Positions 50,788 through 59,380 of a stretch of 63,073 bases of DNA are shown piece after piece. Within the stretch, counting starts at the first letter, position 1; each line of letters opens with the position of its first letter. Source of the DNA: an uncultured Campylobacter sp. (GTDB lineage: Bacteria > Campylobacterota > Campylobacteria > Campylobacterales > Campylobacteraceae); contig NZ_CALIMW010000201.1 of assembly GCF_938045405.1 (NCBI RefSeq), forward strand, positions 1 through 63,073, written 5' to 3'. The notes under the pieces are model-generated. The model searched no databases. It had not been told where the DNA came from and saw only the letters and a program-made list of their open reading frames with translations. A program made the translations under genes and the position numbers.

Positions 50788-51637
50788 CTTTTACACCAAA
50801 CCTTTCTATGAGTTCAAGCCCACGCGCCGAATGGATGGAGGTAAAGCCGTGCCGCTCGAAAATTTCCTGCCCGTCCGAGCAGACGAAGTCCGCAAAGTCA
50901 TCGGCCAGCTTCTCGTCTTTTACGTATTTCATGATATTTAGCGTAAAGGTAAGCGGCCCCGGCGGGATGAGTTTCTCGTCGATAGGCATGTATTCGATTT
51001 TGTCTTTAAACCTATCGTGCGTCGTTAGGCGCTTTTCGATGATAGACGCATCGCCCTTGCCGTCTACCAGATCGCACATCATAGTAATTACGCACGCTCC
51101 GTTGGCGACCATATTTTTCATAACCGGTCCTGTGAGGCCGGAATTTTTCAAAATTCCCTTTACCGGTCCGCTGCCCGGAGGCGAAGCCCTTAGCGGCAGC
51201 ATCACCCGCACGCCGGGTTCCGCTAGATCCTTCAGATCGCGAATGCCTGCGGGATTTCCCTTCGGCACCACTAAAACGTAGTCGGTAAAACACAGCGGTC
51301 TAAAGCGAAGGCTAAGGCCAGCTTTGCGTAGTTTTTGAGAGAGCTCCAAAACGCGGGCGCCGAAAACCTCCGTCTTGCCCTGCAAGGCTAGCAGCGACTT
51401 TCCGAGCGCGCCCGCAAAGGCGCCGGTGTACTGGATATTGTGCCCCGTTCTTGACTCATAAACGGCGTTTAGCTCGTTAAATGCTTCGGACAGCCCTCCG
51501 CACGACCAAACCTGCAGCGAACCTGGCTTAAACGGCGTATAGCCGGCGAGCATCGCTTCGGGTCCGGCGATGGCGGCAGCCGCCAAAGCTCCTTTTAAAA
51601 AGCCGCGACGAGATTCGTCTATCTCCTTAAATTTCAT
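50780..51637 (-). CDS. Tat-exported periplasmic binding protein without ABC partner
   Basis: 285 residues. The N-terminal SRRGFLKG with a following hydrophobic run is a twin-arginine signal; many Tat substrates fold with cofactors before export. The rest resembles type II binding proteins of the molybdate-binding ModA kind (LQVWSCGGLSEAFNELNAVYESRTGHNIQYTGAF, then FTDYVLVVPKGNPAGI), but the molybdate-contact residues cannot be confirmed. No permease or ATPase lies nearby. It overlaps the NapH-like gene by 8 bases. Substrate unknown. Confidence 0.75.
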   Translation of the reverse strand: MKFKEIDESRRGFLKGALAAAAIAGPEAMLAGYTPFKPGSLQVWSCGGLSEAFNELNAVYESRTGHNIQYTGAFAGALGKSLLALQGKTEVFGARVLELSQKLRKAGLSLRFRPLCFTDYVLVVPKGNPAGIRDLKDLAEPGVRVMLPLRASPPGSGPVKGILKNSGLTGPVMKNMVANGACVITMMCDLVDGKGDASIIEKRLTTHDRFKDKIEYMPIDEKLIPPGPLTFTLNIMKYVKDEKLADDFADFVCSDGQEIFERHGFTSIHSARGLELIERFGVKDV

Positions 51638-51709
51638 GCAACCTCTCCTTTCTTTGGTTTGTTTTTAAATTTAGAAAATTCTTCATTTCAAAATTTCAAG
51701 TAAGACTCG

Positions 51710-52819
51710 CTAAAGTAGCTCGATAAACGCTTCCAAGCGCGTGCGAATTTGCCCGACGTCTTGTTTTGAATAATCAGTCTCCAGCGACATATAGTTTGCT
51801 CCAGCTTCACGGCTGGCTTCTTTGATCTTGTTCGTCTCGATCGCGTAGGTGTGGCAGCCGCTTAGCACGACGTCGATGACGCCGTGCGCTTGATACTCAT
51901 GGATAAATTCCTTGATAATATCCGAGCGTGCGTCGTTTTGATACATCACCGAACAGGGGATTTTGAGATAGCGCTCGGCGATATTTGCAACCAAATCGCC
52001 CTTAGTTTGTACTTGGTTTTGATAGCCCTTGGTGCCGGAGCAATTTTCAAAGGCCACTACGTCTGCGCCCAACTCCTCGATCTGCTTGATAACCTTTTCG
52101 TACACGCCTCCGCTCGGACAGCCTGTGATGATGATCCGCTTTTTACGAGTTTTCGGCGGCGTCATCTCCTTTGCGGCGGCTATGTAAGCGCGTATCATTT
52201 TAAGCTTTTCGCGTTTGTCGTATATGAAGTCGCTCGCAAATGAAATTTGATGAATTTCGCTACCCGCTACCGGCATCGGATTTAGTTTGCCAAGCTCTAA
52301 AAGCTCCAACATCACATCGCGCTCTTCGTTGTAAATTTGCACCGCATCGAGCAGTGCTTCATCCGTGATTTTCGTATTAAATTTTTGCTCTAAAACTTTA
52401 CGAAATTCCCTAAGCTCGTCGGTAAAAAGCTCCAAACTCTTGCCGCCGGTCATATTCGGCAGTTGCAGCACGTGGACGTCCTTATGCTTTGCGAGCAGCT
52501 CATACATCTTTTTCTTGCCGTCGCAGGTCGTTTCACCTATGACGAGATCGCTAGCGTTCATATAGGGGCATTTTTTCGTAACCGCGTAGCCGTAGCTTGC
52601 TTTGATTAGCGGGCAAAGATTGCGCGGAAGCTCCGCGTGAGCGGCGTCTATCGGGCTCTCGTCATAGGCGCAAAGCCCAACCGGCACGGCGCCCGCAGCG
52701 TAAATGAGCTCCTTTGGCGAATAGGTGCAAAACATTCCCACTACGTGTTTGCCTTGCTCTTTTAGATCGTGCAGAGCCATTGCGTTGCGCTTTTTAAGCG
52801 CGTCAAAATCCATCTTCAT
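51710..52819 (-). CDS. Double-cubane-cluster/2-hydroxyacyl-CoA dehydratase-like protein
   Basis: 369 residues from ATG 52819, five bases after AAGGAG and overlapping the activator stop (ATGA). Family HgdB/BcrB/DCCP (E. coli YjiM type). Conserved Cys candidates: C31 in MFCTYSPKEL, C50, C69 in LPRNLCPLIKASYG, C84, C99 in GETTCDGKKKMYE, C234 in TGCPSGGVYEK, C260 in ENCSG, and C322 in SGCHTYAIE. Dehydratases have two different subunits; here only one is present, which fits the homodimeric double-cubane cluster proteins that reduce small substrates with ATP. Those carry an 8Fe-9S cluster. Confidence 0.85.
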   Translation of the reverse strand: MKMDFDALKKRNAMALHDLKEQGKHVVGMFCTYSPKELIYAAGAVPVGLCAYDESPIDAAHAELPRNLCPLIKASYGYAVTKKCPYMNASDLVIGETTCDGKKKMYELLAKHKDVHVLQLPNMTGGKSLELFTDELREFRKVLEQKFNTKITDEALLDAVQIYNEERDVMLELLELGKLNPMPVAGSEIHQISFASDFIYDKREKLKMIRAYIAAAKEMTPPKTRKKRIIITGCPSGGVYEKVIKQIEELGADVVAFENCSGTKGYQNQVQTKGDLVANIAERYLKIPCSVMYQNDARSDIIKEFIHEYQAHGVIDVVLSGCHTYAIETNKIKEASREAGANYMSLETDYSKQDVGQIRTRLEAFIELL

Positions 52820-53592
52820 CTCGTCTCCTTTGAAATTTCGTTTGTTTTGTGTGCGCCGATAAGCGAAGCGCCCATCGCGCCGCAGTAGATTGCGTTTTCG
52901 CAAGTAAAAATTTCAGCCCCCAGATGCTCGCCTAGAAGCTGCTTAAAGAGCGGCACGTTGCTAAGTCCGCCGCTTAAAAAATAAATTTGATTTTCCAGCC
53001 GTTTGATGAGAGAGGCGACCTTGTGCGCGGAGGAATCCACGATGGCGTAGGCGATCTCGCTAGTTTCGGCTCCGTTTGCGCTTAGCGAGACGATCTCGCT
53101 CTCGGCAAAAACAGTGCAGGTCGAGCTTAGTTTGATCGCGGGATTTTTGCGGGCGGTTTTGTAAATTTCGCTTAGCTCTAGCCCCAGGCGGCCCGCGCTG
53201 ATCTCTAAAAATTTGCCCGTGCCGGCCGAGCACTTGTCGTTCATGATGAAGTCTGTGGGCTTGCCATTTTCGATCTTGATCGCTTTCGTATCCTGCCCGC
53301 CCACGTCGATGACGGTACAATCAGGCTCAAACAAAAAGTGCGCCCCAAGGCCGTGGCATAAAATTTCGCTCATGCTAAGCTGCGCGTAGTCCACGCTGAC
53401 GCGTCCGTAGCCCGTAGCCGTTACGAAGCCCTCGCCGTAGCCTTTTTGCTCTAAATTTTGCTTGATCTGCCGCGCGACTCTAACCGCGCTAAAGCCGCTA
53501 GGTAGTAAAAACAGCTCGCAAAATTTGCCGTGCTCGTCCATAACGGCGACCTTTGATGAGGTCGAACCGATGTCGATACCGATAAAATGCAT
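52816..53592 (-). CDS. ATP-dependent activator, HgdC/BadF family
   Basis: 258-residue ASKHA ATPase that injects low-potential electrons into dehydratase-type partners. IGIDIGSTSSKVAV at 4-17 is the first phosphate loop, VIDVGGQDTKAI near 94-105 the second. The two Cys that bind the shared 4Fe-4S cluster of the homodimer are C121 in NDKCSAGTGKFLE and C159 in STCTVFAESE. Directly upstream of the double-cubane-type gene, with ATGA overlap, which identifies its partner. First gene of the operon. Confidence 0.9.
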   Translation of the reverse strand: MHFIGIDIGSTSSKVAVMDEHGKFCELFLLPSGFSAVRVARQIKQNLEQKGYGEGFVTATGYGRVSVDYAQLSMSEILCHGLGAHFLFEPDCTVIDVGGQDTKAIKIENGKPTDFIMNDKCSAGTGKFLEISAGRLGLELSEIYKTARKNPAIKLSSTCTVFAESEIVSLSANGAETSEIAYAIVDSSAHKVASLIKRLENQIYFLSGGLSNVPLFKQLLGEHLGAEIFTCENAIYCGAMGASLIGAHKTNEISKETR

Positions 53593-53745
53593 AAAATTTA
53601 AATCCGTCGAAAAATATTTCTACGCCGTAGAACTTTAGCGCAATCTTAGCTTGTTAAGACTTTTATATCGCTGAAATTTGGCACGGGCTCGGTGCGTATT
53701 TAAATTTAGTCTCGCACCGCGTTTGAATCGGTTTTAGATTTAAAT

Positions 53746-54678
53746 TTAGCGCTCGCGGGCGATTAAAATTCCGCTTAAAATCACCACCGCGATGCCCGCT
53801 AGCACGATCGGACCGGGCAGATGATCGCCTAGCATAATGCCGAGTGCCATGCTAAATAGGATGTCGCTGTAGCTGATCGCGGCGACTATGCCCGCTTTGC
53901 GTGAAGCGGCGTAGGCGCGCGTCATGTAAATTTGAAAGTAGATACCGCTGACGCCCAGAAGCGCCACTAGCACCCAGCCAAAAAGGCTTGGCGGGTTGAA
54001 ATAAGCGAGCTTCGCTAAATCCGCGCCGCTGAAAAGTCCTAAAATTTTAACCTCGCTACCTTCAAGCGCCCAGCCCGCAGCCATCATCATCGCGCTTAGA
54101 AAGGTAGCGGACGAGACGAAAACCAGCACGATGAGGTTGGTGGCGTAGTGTTTGCGAAGCTCGCGCACGCTCGTGTATGCAAGCCCCGCGCACATGCCGC
54201 CGAAGATTCCCACTGCATCGGTTACGCTGATGCCGATGTGCGGGCGCACGACGAGTAAAATTCCGCCAAAGCCGAGCAGTATCGCAAACCAACCCTTGGA
54301 GCTTAGCTTTTCGCCTAAGAAAAATGCCGAAAATAGCGCGGTGAAAATGGGCGCCGTCTTTTGGAAGGTAAAAGCGGTGCCAAGATCGATGTGGGCGATA
54401 TTGTAGAAGGTCGCTAAGATCCCGCAGCTGCCGATAAAGCCGCGAAACGCGAGCAGCCACGGCTTGCCGCCCGGGCCAAGATTTTTTACCCGCCGTAGCG
54501 AAAATAGCACGATCGCGATGCCTACGACGTTGCGGAAAAACACGATCTCGGCGCTGCTCATCCGCTCCGCCATCACCTTGGCTAGCGCGCCGTTTAGCGC
54601 GAAATAAAAGCTTGCTACGAGCATATAGTAAACGCCCAGATGTTTTAGCCAAAACGCGGAGTAAAGCTTCTGCTTCAC
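53746..54678 (-). CDS. EamA/DMT family transporter
   Basis: 310 residues, about ten membrane helices as two EamA repeats. YFALNGALAKVMAERMSSAEIVFFRN is the first repeat start; AFTFQKTAPIFTALFSAFFLGEKLSSKGW the conserved third-fourth helix region; RAYAASRKAGIVAAISYSDILFSMALG the second repeat. Export of metabolites is typical for this superfamily; the substrate is unknown. It lies 6 bases after a similar paralogue on the same strand. Confidence 0.87.
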   Translation of the reverse strand: MKQKLYSAFWLKHLGVYYMLVASFYFALNGALAKVMAERMSSAEIVFFRNVVGIAIVLFSLRRVKNLGPGGKPWLLAFRGFIGSCGILATFYNIAHIDLGTAFTFQKTAPIFTALFSAFFLGEKLSSKGWFAILLGFGGILLVVRPHIGISVTDAVGIFGGMCAGLAYTSVRELRKHYATNLIVLVFVSSATFLSAMMMAAGWALEGSEVKILGLFSGADLAKLAYFNPPSLFGWVLVALLGVSGIYFQIYMTRAYAASRKAGIVAAISYSDILFSMALGIMLGDHLPGPIVLAGIAVVILSGILIARER

Positions 54679-54684
54679 GCCGTC

Positions 54685-55476
54685 CTACTTTCGGTTCGCC
54701 ACGAGCGCGCCCGCGGCGATGATGAGCGCCATGCCCGAAAGTGCCATGAAACCGGGCAAGGCGTCGCCTAGCAGCAGCCCAAATAGCGTCGAAAAGATGA
54801 TGTCTGCGTAGCTGATCGTAGCTACTATGCCCGCTTTGCGCGTCGCGGCGTAGGCCTTGGTGACGTAGGTTTGATAAAACAGCCCCAGCAGCCCCAGAAG
54901 CACGGCAAAGAGCCAGCCCTGCGCGTTTGGAATTTTAAATTTGCAAAGCATAAAGCTCAGTGCGGGCGCGTCTATAAATTCCGCTGCGATCATAAGCGCT
55001 ACGGGCATCAGCGTGCCGGCAAGAAGCGCAGAGAGGATGATCGTATCGGAGCTATAGTATTTGCGCAGCCCGCGCACGGAGGTAAACGCCATCGCGCCGA
55101 ATTTTTCGCCGAGGGTAAAGTACGCGATGATCGCCGTCCAAATGGACGCCGTTTTTTGAAAGGTAAATGCCTCGCCGAGGCTGATATTTGCGATGTTATA
55201 AAAAAACACCATCAGCCCCAAAATCCCGATAATGCCGCGAAACGCGAGCGTAAAAGGATGACCGCCCTTGTTTGCGAAGCGCGCCATGCGGGGACGAGCC
55301 TTGATTTTATAAAGCAGGATCAAAAGTCCGGGCAGATTGCGAAAGAGCACGACCTCAAGCGATGAAATTTGCGCGCCCAAAAGCTTGGCAAAAACGCCCG
55401 TAAGAGAGTAGTAAAAGCACGCCATCAGCATATAATACACGCTTAGATGGTGCAGCAAGAAGTTGTTGTATTTCAT
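54685..55476 (-). CDS. EamA/DMT family transporter with internal deletion
   Basis: 263 residues, closely related to the following gene (AFTFQKTASIWTAIIAYFTLGEK, KAYAATRKAGIVATISYADIIFSTLFG). Directly after LGEKF the sequence jumps to GAMAFTSVRGLRKYY. The neighbour has about 38 further residues here, including GWFAILLGFGGILLVV and the loop to GIFGGMC. The missing part would be one full membrane helix and part of the next. The frame is intact, so the deletion is in frame; the protein is probably inactive or altered. Confidence 0.75.
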   Translation of the reverse strand: MKYNNFLLHHLSVYYMLMACFYYSLTGVFAKLLGAQISSLEVVLFRNLPGLLILLYKIKARPRMARFANKGGHPFTLAFRGIIGILGLMVFFYNIANISLGEAFTFQKTASIWTAIIAYFTLGEKFGAMAFTSVRGLRKYYSSDTIILSALLAGTLMPVALMIAAEFIDAPALSFMLCKFKIPNAQGWLFAVLLGLLGLFYQTYVTKAYAATRKAGIVATISYADIIFSTLFGLLLGDALPGFMALSGMALIIAAGALVANRK

Positions 55477-56047
55477 CGCGTCCCTTTAAATTTGCGGAAT
55501 TATACACGCATAATGATTAAATTTTAATATTTCGCCGTTTTAATATTTCGCCGCGCCTCCTGCTTTCGCGCGCCTGGCGCGACCGCTCGATTTTGCACTT
55601 TGGCGCTTGCATTTGCGTTTCTCGCTTGCAGGCGACAGTTCGGTGCTTGGATATTGGGCGCTGCTTTTGTGATTTTTACCGACCCTCTGCTTTGCGCGCC
55701 ACCGCTTGCTTGAGCAAAGCAGTAAAATTTGCGCAGCTGCGGGCTTTTATGCTTTCGTGTAGTTGCGCCGGTTTTGCGCTACTGTTGCTAGTTTTCTCGC
55801 CCAGGCTTCGGTTTTAAAATTTTATAAATTTACGCGTAGCTCCAGTTTTGCGTCATCCGTGGCGATGGATCGCGCGTTTTGATGCCTTGCGTCCGTGCGG
55901 CGTCCCGCTAGTGTCGCGATAAAATTTCGCTAAATTTAGCGCCTAAATTTCATAAAATTTTGCCGCCCGACTTGCGCGAGCGAGCGCGTAGAATTTGGCT
56001 TTAATCTATTTTTGGTTATAATCGCGCCAAAAACTACAAGGACGAAC
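55477..56047. other. Gap upstream of der
   Basis: About 570 bases. It is G+C-rich with Ala/Cys/Arg-like codons on the plus strand (55593-55817) but no ribosome site and no recognisable protein. The der promoter lies at the right end. Confidence 0.55.
56017..56022 (+). promoter_or_regulatory. -10 box of der
   Basis: TATAAT 25 bases before the GTG start, after a T-rich stretch. AAGGA is the ribosome site. Confidence 0.6.
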
Positions 56048-57433
56048 GTGAAAAGTTTGATCATCATCGGGCGCCCCAACGTCGGCAAGTCGAGCCTTTT
56101 TAACCGCCTAGCGGGCGCTCGCATCGCCATCACGAGCGACGTTGCGGGCACGACGCGCGATACCAATAGAGCCGAAGCCGAAATTTTCGATCGCCGCGTG
56201 CGCGTGATCGATTCGGGTGGCTTGGACGATACCTCCGAGCTGTTTGCGCGCGTGCAGGCTAAGACGCTAAGCGAGGCAAAGAGCGCGGATTTGATAATCT
56301 TTATGACGGACGGCAAGCTGCTTCCGAGCGATGATGAGCGGCGGATATTTTTCTCGCTGCAGAGACTTGGCAAGCCCATCGCCCTAGCGGTCAATAAGAT
56401 CGACGGCAAGCGCGACGAGGAGCGTAGCTGGGAGTTTAACGAATTCGGCGTTAAATTTTTCCCGATCTCCGTCTCGCACAACAGCGGCATCGATGAGCTG
56501 AAAGAGTGGATATATGGCTTTTTGGACCCTGCGCCCGCGAGGCAGGACGAGGATGAAATTTTTGATGATTTTATAGAGGGCTTTAACGACGAGGGCGAGC
56601 CGAAAGAGGGGCGCGACGAGGAATTTTATGCTAGTAAAACCATCGGCGTGGGCATCATCGGGCGGGTAAACGTCGGCAAATCAAGCCTTCTAAACGCGCT
56701 TGTGGGCTCGCAGCGCTCGGTCGTGAGCGATTACGCGGGCACGACGATCGATCCGGTGAACGAAAGCACGGAATTTGGGGGGCGCACGCTCGAGTTTATC
56801 GATACAGCAGGCATTCGCCGCCGCGGCAAGATCGAGGGCATCGAGCGTTTCGCGCTAAATCGCACCGAAAAAATTTTACAAAACTCCGACATCGCGCTTT
56901 TGGTGCTTGACGCAAGCGAGCCGCTAAACGAGCTGGACGAGCGCATCGCGGGGCTTGCGGCCAAATTTGAACTCGGGCTCATCATAATTTTAAACAAATG
57001 GGATCTTTGCGAGCGCGATTACGACGAGTTTTGCCGCGATCTGCGCGATAGGTTTAAATTTCTTTCCTACGCGCCGATCATCAGCGTCAGCGCGACGGAC
57101 AGGAAGCGGATACATAAAATTTACCCGCTCATTTTGGAGGTTTATTCAAATTTCACGCGCAAGCTCGGCACCGCAAGGATCAATGAAGCGGTAGAGGCCG
57201 CGATAAAGGCGCATCCGATACCTCGCGAGCGGGGCAAATCGGTTAAAATTTACTACGCCGCGCAGATCGGCTTTGCGCCGCCGAAGATCGCTCTTGTAAT
57301 GAACCGCCCAAGTGCGCTACATTTTAGCTACAAGCGCTATTTGATGAACAGGCTGCGCGCGAGCTTCGCTCTTTCGGGAAGTCCGCTAGTGCTGCTACCG
57401 CGCAAAAAAGGTGAGAGCGATGAAGAGCGGTAA
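56048..57433 (+). CDS. der: GTPase Der (EngA), double G domains
   Basis: Ribosome 50S assembly GTPase, 461 residues from GTG 56048 (MKSLIIIGRPNVGKSSLF). A reading from 56012 adds 12 residues that cover the -10 box. First G domain: GRPNVGKSS, DVAGTTRD, DSGG, NKID. Second G domain: GRVNVGKSS near 205, GTTIDP, DTAGIRRRG, NKWD. A C-terminal KH-like domain follows. An acidic linker (DEDEIFDDFIEGFNDEGE) joins the G domains. It overlaps aroK by 14 bases. Confidence 0.95.
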   Translation: MKSLIIIGRPNVGKSSLFNRLAGARIAITSDVAGTTRDTNRAEAEIFDRRVRVIDSGGLDDTSELFARVQAKTLSEAKSADLIIFMTDGKLLPSDDERRIFFSLQRLGKPIALAVNKIDGKRDEERSWEFNEFGVKFFPISVSHNSGIDELKEWIYGFLDPAPARQDEDEIFDDFIEGFNDEGEPKEGRDEEFYASKTIGVGIIGRVNVGKSSLLNALVGSQRSVVSDYAGTTIDPVNESTEFGGRTLEFIDTAGIRRRGKIEGIERFALNRTEKILQNSDIALLVLDASEPLNELDERIAGLAAKFELGLIIILNKWDLCERDYDEFCRDLRDRFKFLSYAPIISVSATDRKRIHKIYPLILEVYSNFTRKLGTARINEAVEAAIKAHPIPRERGKSVKIYYAAQIGFAPPKIALVMNRPSALHFSYKRYLMNRLRASFALSGSPLVLLPRKKGESDEER

Positions 57434-58391
57434 CATCGTGCTCATCGGCTTTATGGCGGTCGGCAAGGGCACGGTAGCGCGGGCTCTGGCTGCGCAAAGC
57501 GGGATGTTTGCGCTTGATTGCGACGATATGATCGAAAGCTACGCCAATAAAAAGATCGGGCAAATTTTTAAAGAGCAGGGCGAGCAGAGCTTTAGAAAGA
57601 TGGAGGCGGGCCTTGCGAAATTTTTAGAAAAGTCCGTCCGATGCGCCGTGATCTCCACCGGCGGCGGCTTTTACGCCGTGAAAAATTTAAACAAAATCGG
57701 CACCGTCGTGTATCTGAAATCAAGCTTTGAGGGGATCATTAATCGCTTAAAAAATAGCGAGAACGCGGAGAAAAAATTTGCCAAGCGCCCGCTGTTAGCG
57801 GATCTGCAAAAGGCCGCGGCGCTGCACGCTCAAAGAGACGGGGCGTATGAAAAAAAGGCCGACATCGTAATCGACGTCGAAAATAAAAGCGTGAAAAAGA
57901 TCGTAAAAGAAATTTGTTCCGCCTGCGACGGGCTAAATTTAAAAGGAAAAAAGATGTCTAAGCAGAAGTGCTCTGGCGGCGGCAAAAATTCCGAGCCGCA
58001 CGGCAAAGAGGGCAAAGGCGATAAGCTTAAAAAGAAAGAGGCGCTAAAGCAAAAGCTGCGTGAGCTACTGGAGGGCTTAGAGCGCGAGGAAATTCCAAAG
58101 CGGGTGATCGCGTGGCACTTCGATCTTTACGAGCCTTACGCGCTGCAGCTCGCGGGATCGAGCAGCTTTGATGCGGATGACGACGACTGGGCGTGCGAGG
58201 ACGAGGATGAATTTTATCCGCAAAGCTCGCGCTTGCAGCTTGATTTTTTAAGCGAGCTTTCGTGGCGACAGGTTTTAAAAATGCTCGTGCAGGCTCTGCG
58301 CGAGCTGCGAGAGCAGATGCCAGATGCAAAAATTTTTAAGTGCAAGCACGTTGCCGCGGGTTTTGTGGACGGCGATCTGATTTTGATTTAA
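57420..58391 (+). CDS. aroK: Shikimate kinase fused to an immunity-like C-terminal domain
   Basis: 323 residues from ATG 57420 (a GTG at 57411 is also possible). Residues 1-170 are shikimate kinase: LIGFMAVGKGTVARAL (P-loop), LDCDDMIE, STGGGFYAVKN, and KRPLL. After KISCSACDG-like end comes a Lys/Gly-rich linker and a domain of about 140 residues with an acidic DDDDWACEDEDEFYP and ending AAGFVDGDLILI, resembling small bacterial immunity-type proteins by eye. An ATG at 57954 preceded by AAAGGAAAA, in frame, could start this part separately (145 residues). C. jejuni AroK is only about 165 residues. Confidence 0.85.
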   Translation: MKSGNIVLIGFMAVGKGTVARALAAQSGMFALDCDDMIESYANKKIGQIFKEQGEQSFRKMEAGLAKFLEKSVRCAVISTGGGFYAVKNLNKIGTVVYLKSSFEGIINRLKNSENAEKKFAKRPLLADLQKAAALHAQRDGAYEKKADIVIDVENKSVKKIVKEICSACDGLNLKGKKMSKQKCSGGGKNSEPHGKEGKGDKLKKKEALKQKLRELLEGLEREEIPKRVIAWHFDLYEPYALQLAGSSSFDADDDDWACEDEDEFYPQSSRLQLDFLSELSWRQVLKMLVQALRELREQMPDAKIFKCKHVAAGFVDGDLILI

Positions 58392-58401
58392 AGGAGCAAT
58401 G

Positions 58402-59370
58402 ATGAGAATTTTAACGGGTCTTCAGCCTAGCGGTAAGCTACATTTGGGCAATTACTTCGCGAGTATCAAGCAGATGGTGGATGCGCAAAACGCGGGTGAG
58501 CAGATGTTTATGTTTATCGCAAACTACCATGCGCTCACGTCCGTAAGCGACGGCGCAAAGCTTAAAAACTCAACCTACGAGGCCGCCGCGGCGTTTTTGT
58601 CGCTGGGGATCGATCCGAAAAAGACGGTGTTTTGGGTGCAAAGCGACGTGAAAGAGGTGCTGGAGCTTTACTGGATTTTAAGCGGATATGCGCCGATGGG
58701 GCTGCTCGAGCGAGCACACGCATACAAAGATAAGATCGCAAAGGGCTTTGAGAGCAAACACGATCTGTTCAGCTACCCCGTGCTGATGGCGGCGGACATC
58801 CTGCTATATAGCGCGGAGGTCGTGCCTGTGGGCAAGGATCAGATCCAGCACGTCGAGATCGCTCGCGACATCGCGCTTAAATTTAACAACGCCCACGGCG
58901 AAATTTTAACTATTCCGCAAGCGCGCGTAAATGATGAAGTGGCGATCGTGCCGGGCACCGACGGTGCCAAGATGAGTAAGAGCTACGGCAATACGATCGA
59001 TATTTTTGCGGATGCTGCGACGTTAAAGAAGCAAATTTCAAGTATCGTAACGACCTCCGAGCCGCTAGAGGCGCCTAAGCAGTGGCGCGGGTGCAATGTC
59101 TATAACATCGCAAAGCTATTTTTAAACGAAGCGGAGCAGACGGAGCTACAAGCTCGTTACGAGCGGGGCGGCGAGGGGCATGGGCATTTTAAGGTGTATC
59201 TAAACGAGCTCGTGCAGGGCTACTTCAAAGATGCGCGAGATAAATTCGAATACTATCAAAGCCATCGCGAAATTTTAGACGAGATGCTAAGACAGGGCGC
59301 GCAAAGGGCGGCTGCGACGGCTGCTTCATTGATGCAAAAGGTTCGCGCCGCCGTGGGGATTTATCGCTAA
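58402..59370 (+). CDS. trpS: Tryptophanyl-tRNA synthetase
   Basis: 322 residues. The HIGH-type motif is PSGKLHLGNY near 8-17, and the second signature is KMSKSYGN (GAKMSKSYGNTIDIF). Of two ATGs at 58399 and 58402, the second has better spacing from AAGGAG and matches C. jejuni. Follows aroK by 10 bases, as in C. jejuni. GGAGAG follows for the next gene. Confidence 0.95.
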   Translation: MRILTGLQPSGKLHLGNYFASIKQMVDAQNAGEQMFMFIANYHALTSVSDGAKLKNSTYEAAAAFLSLGIDPKKTVFWVQSDVKEVLELYWILSGYAPMGLLERAHAYKDKIAKGFESKHDLFSYPVLMAADILLYSAEVVPVGKDQIQHVEIARDIALKFNNAHGEILTIPQARVNDEVAIVPGTDGAKMSKSYGNTIDIFADAATLKKQISSIVTTSEPLEAPKQWRGCNVYNIAKLFLNEAEQTELQARYERGGEGHGHFKVYLNELVQGYFKDARDKFEYYQSHREILDEMLRQGAQRAAATAASLMQKVRAAVGIYR

Positions 59371-59380
59371 GGAGAGTGAG

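Noticed and set aside
55593..55817. 74-residue plus frame before der
   Set aside because: Cys-rich with no ribosome site; likely chance.
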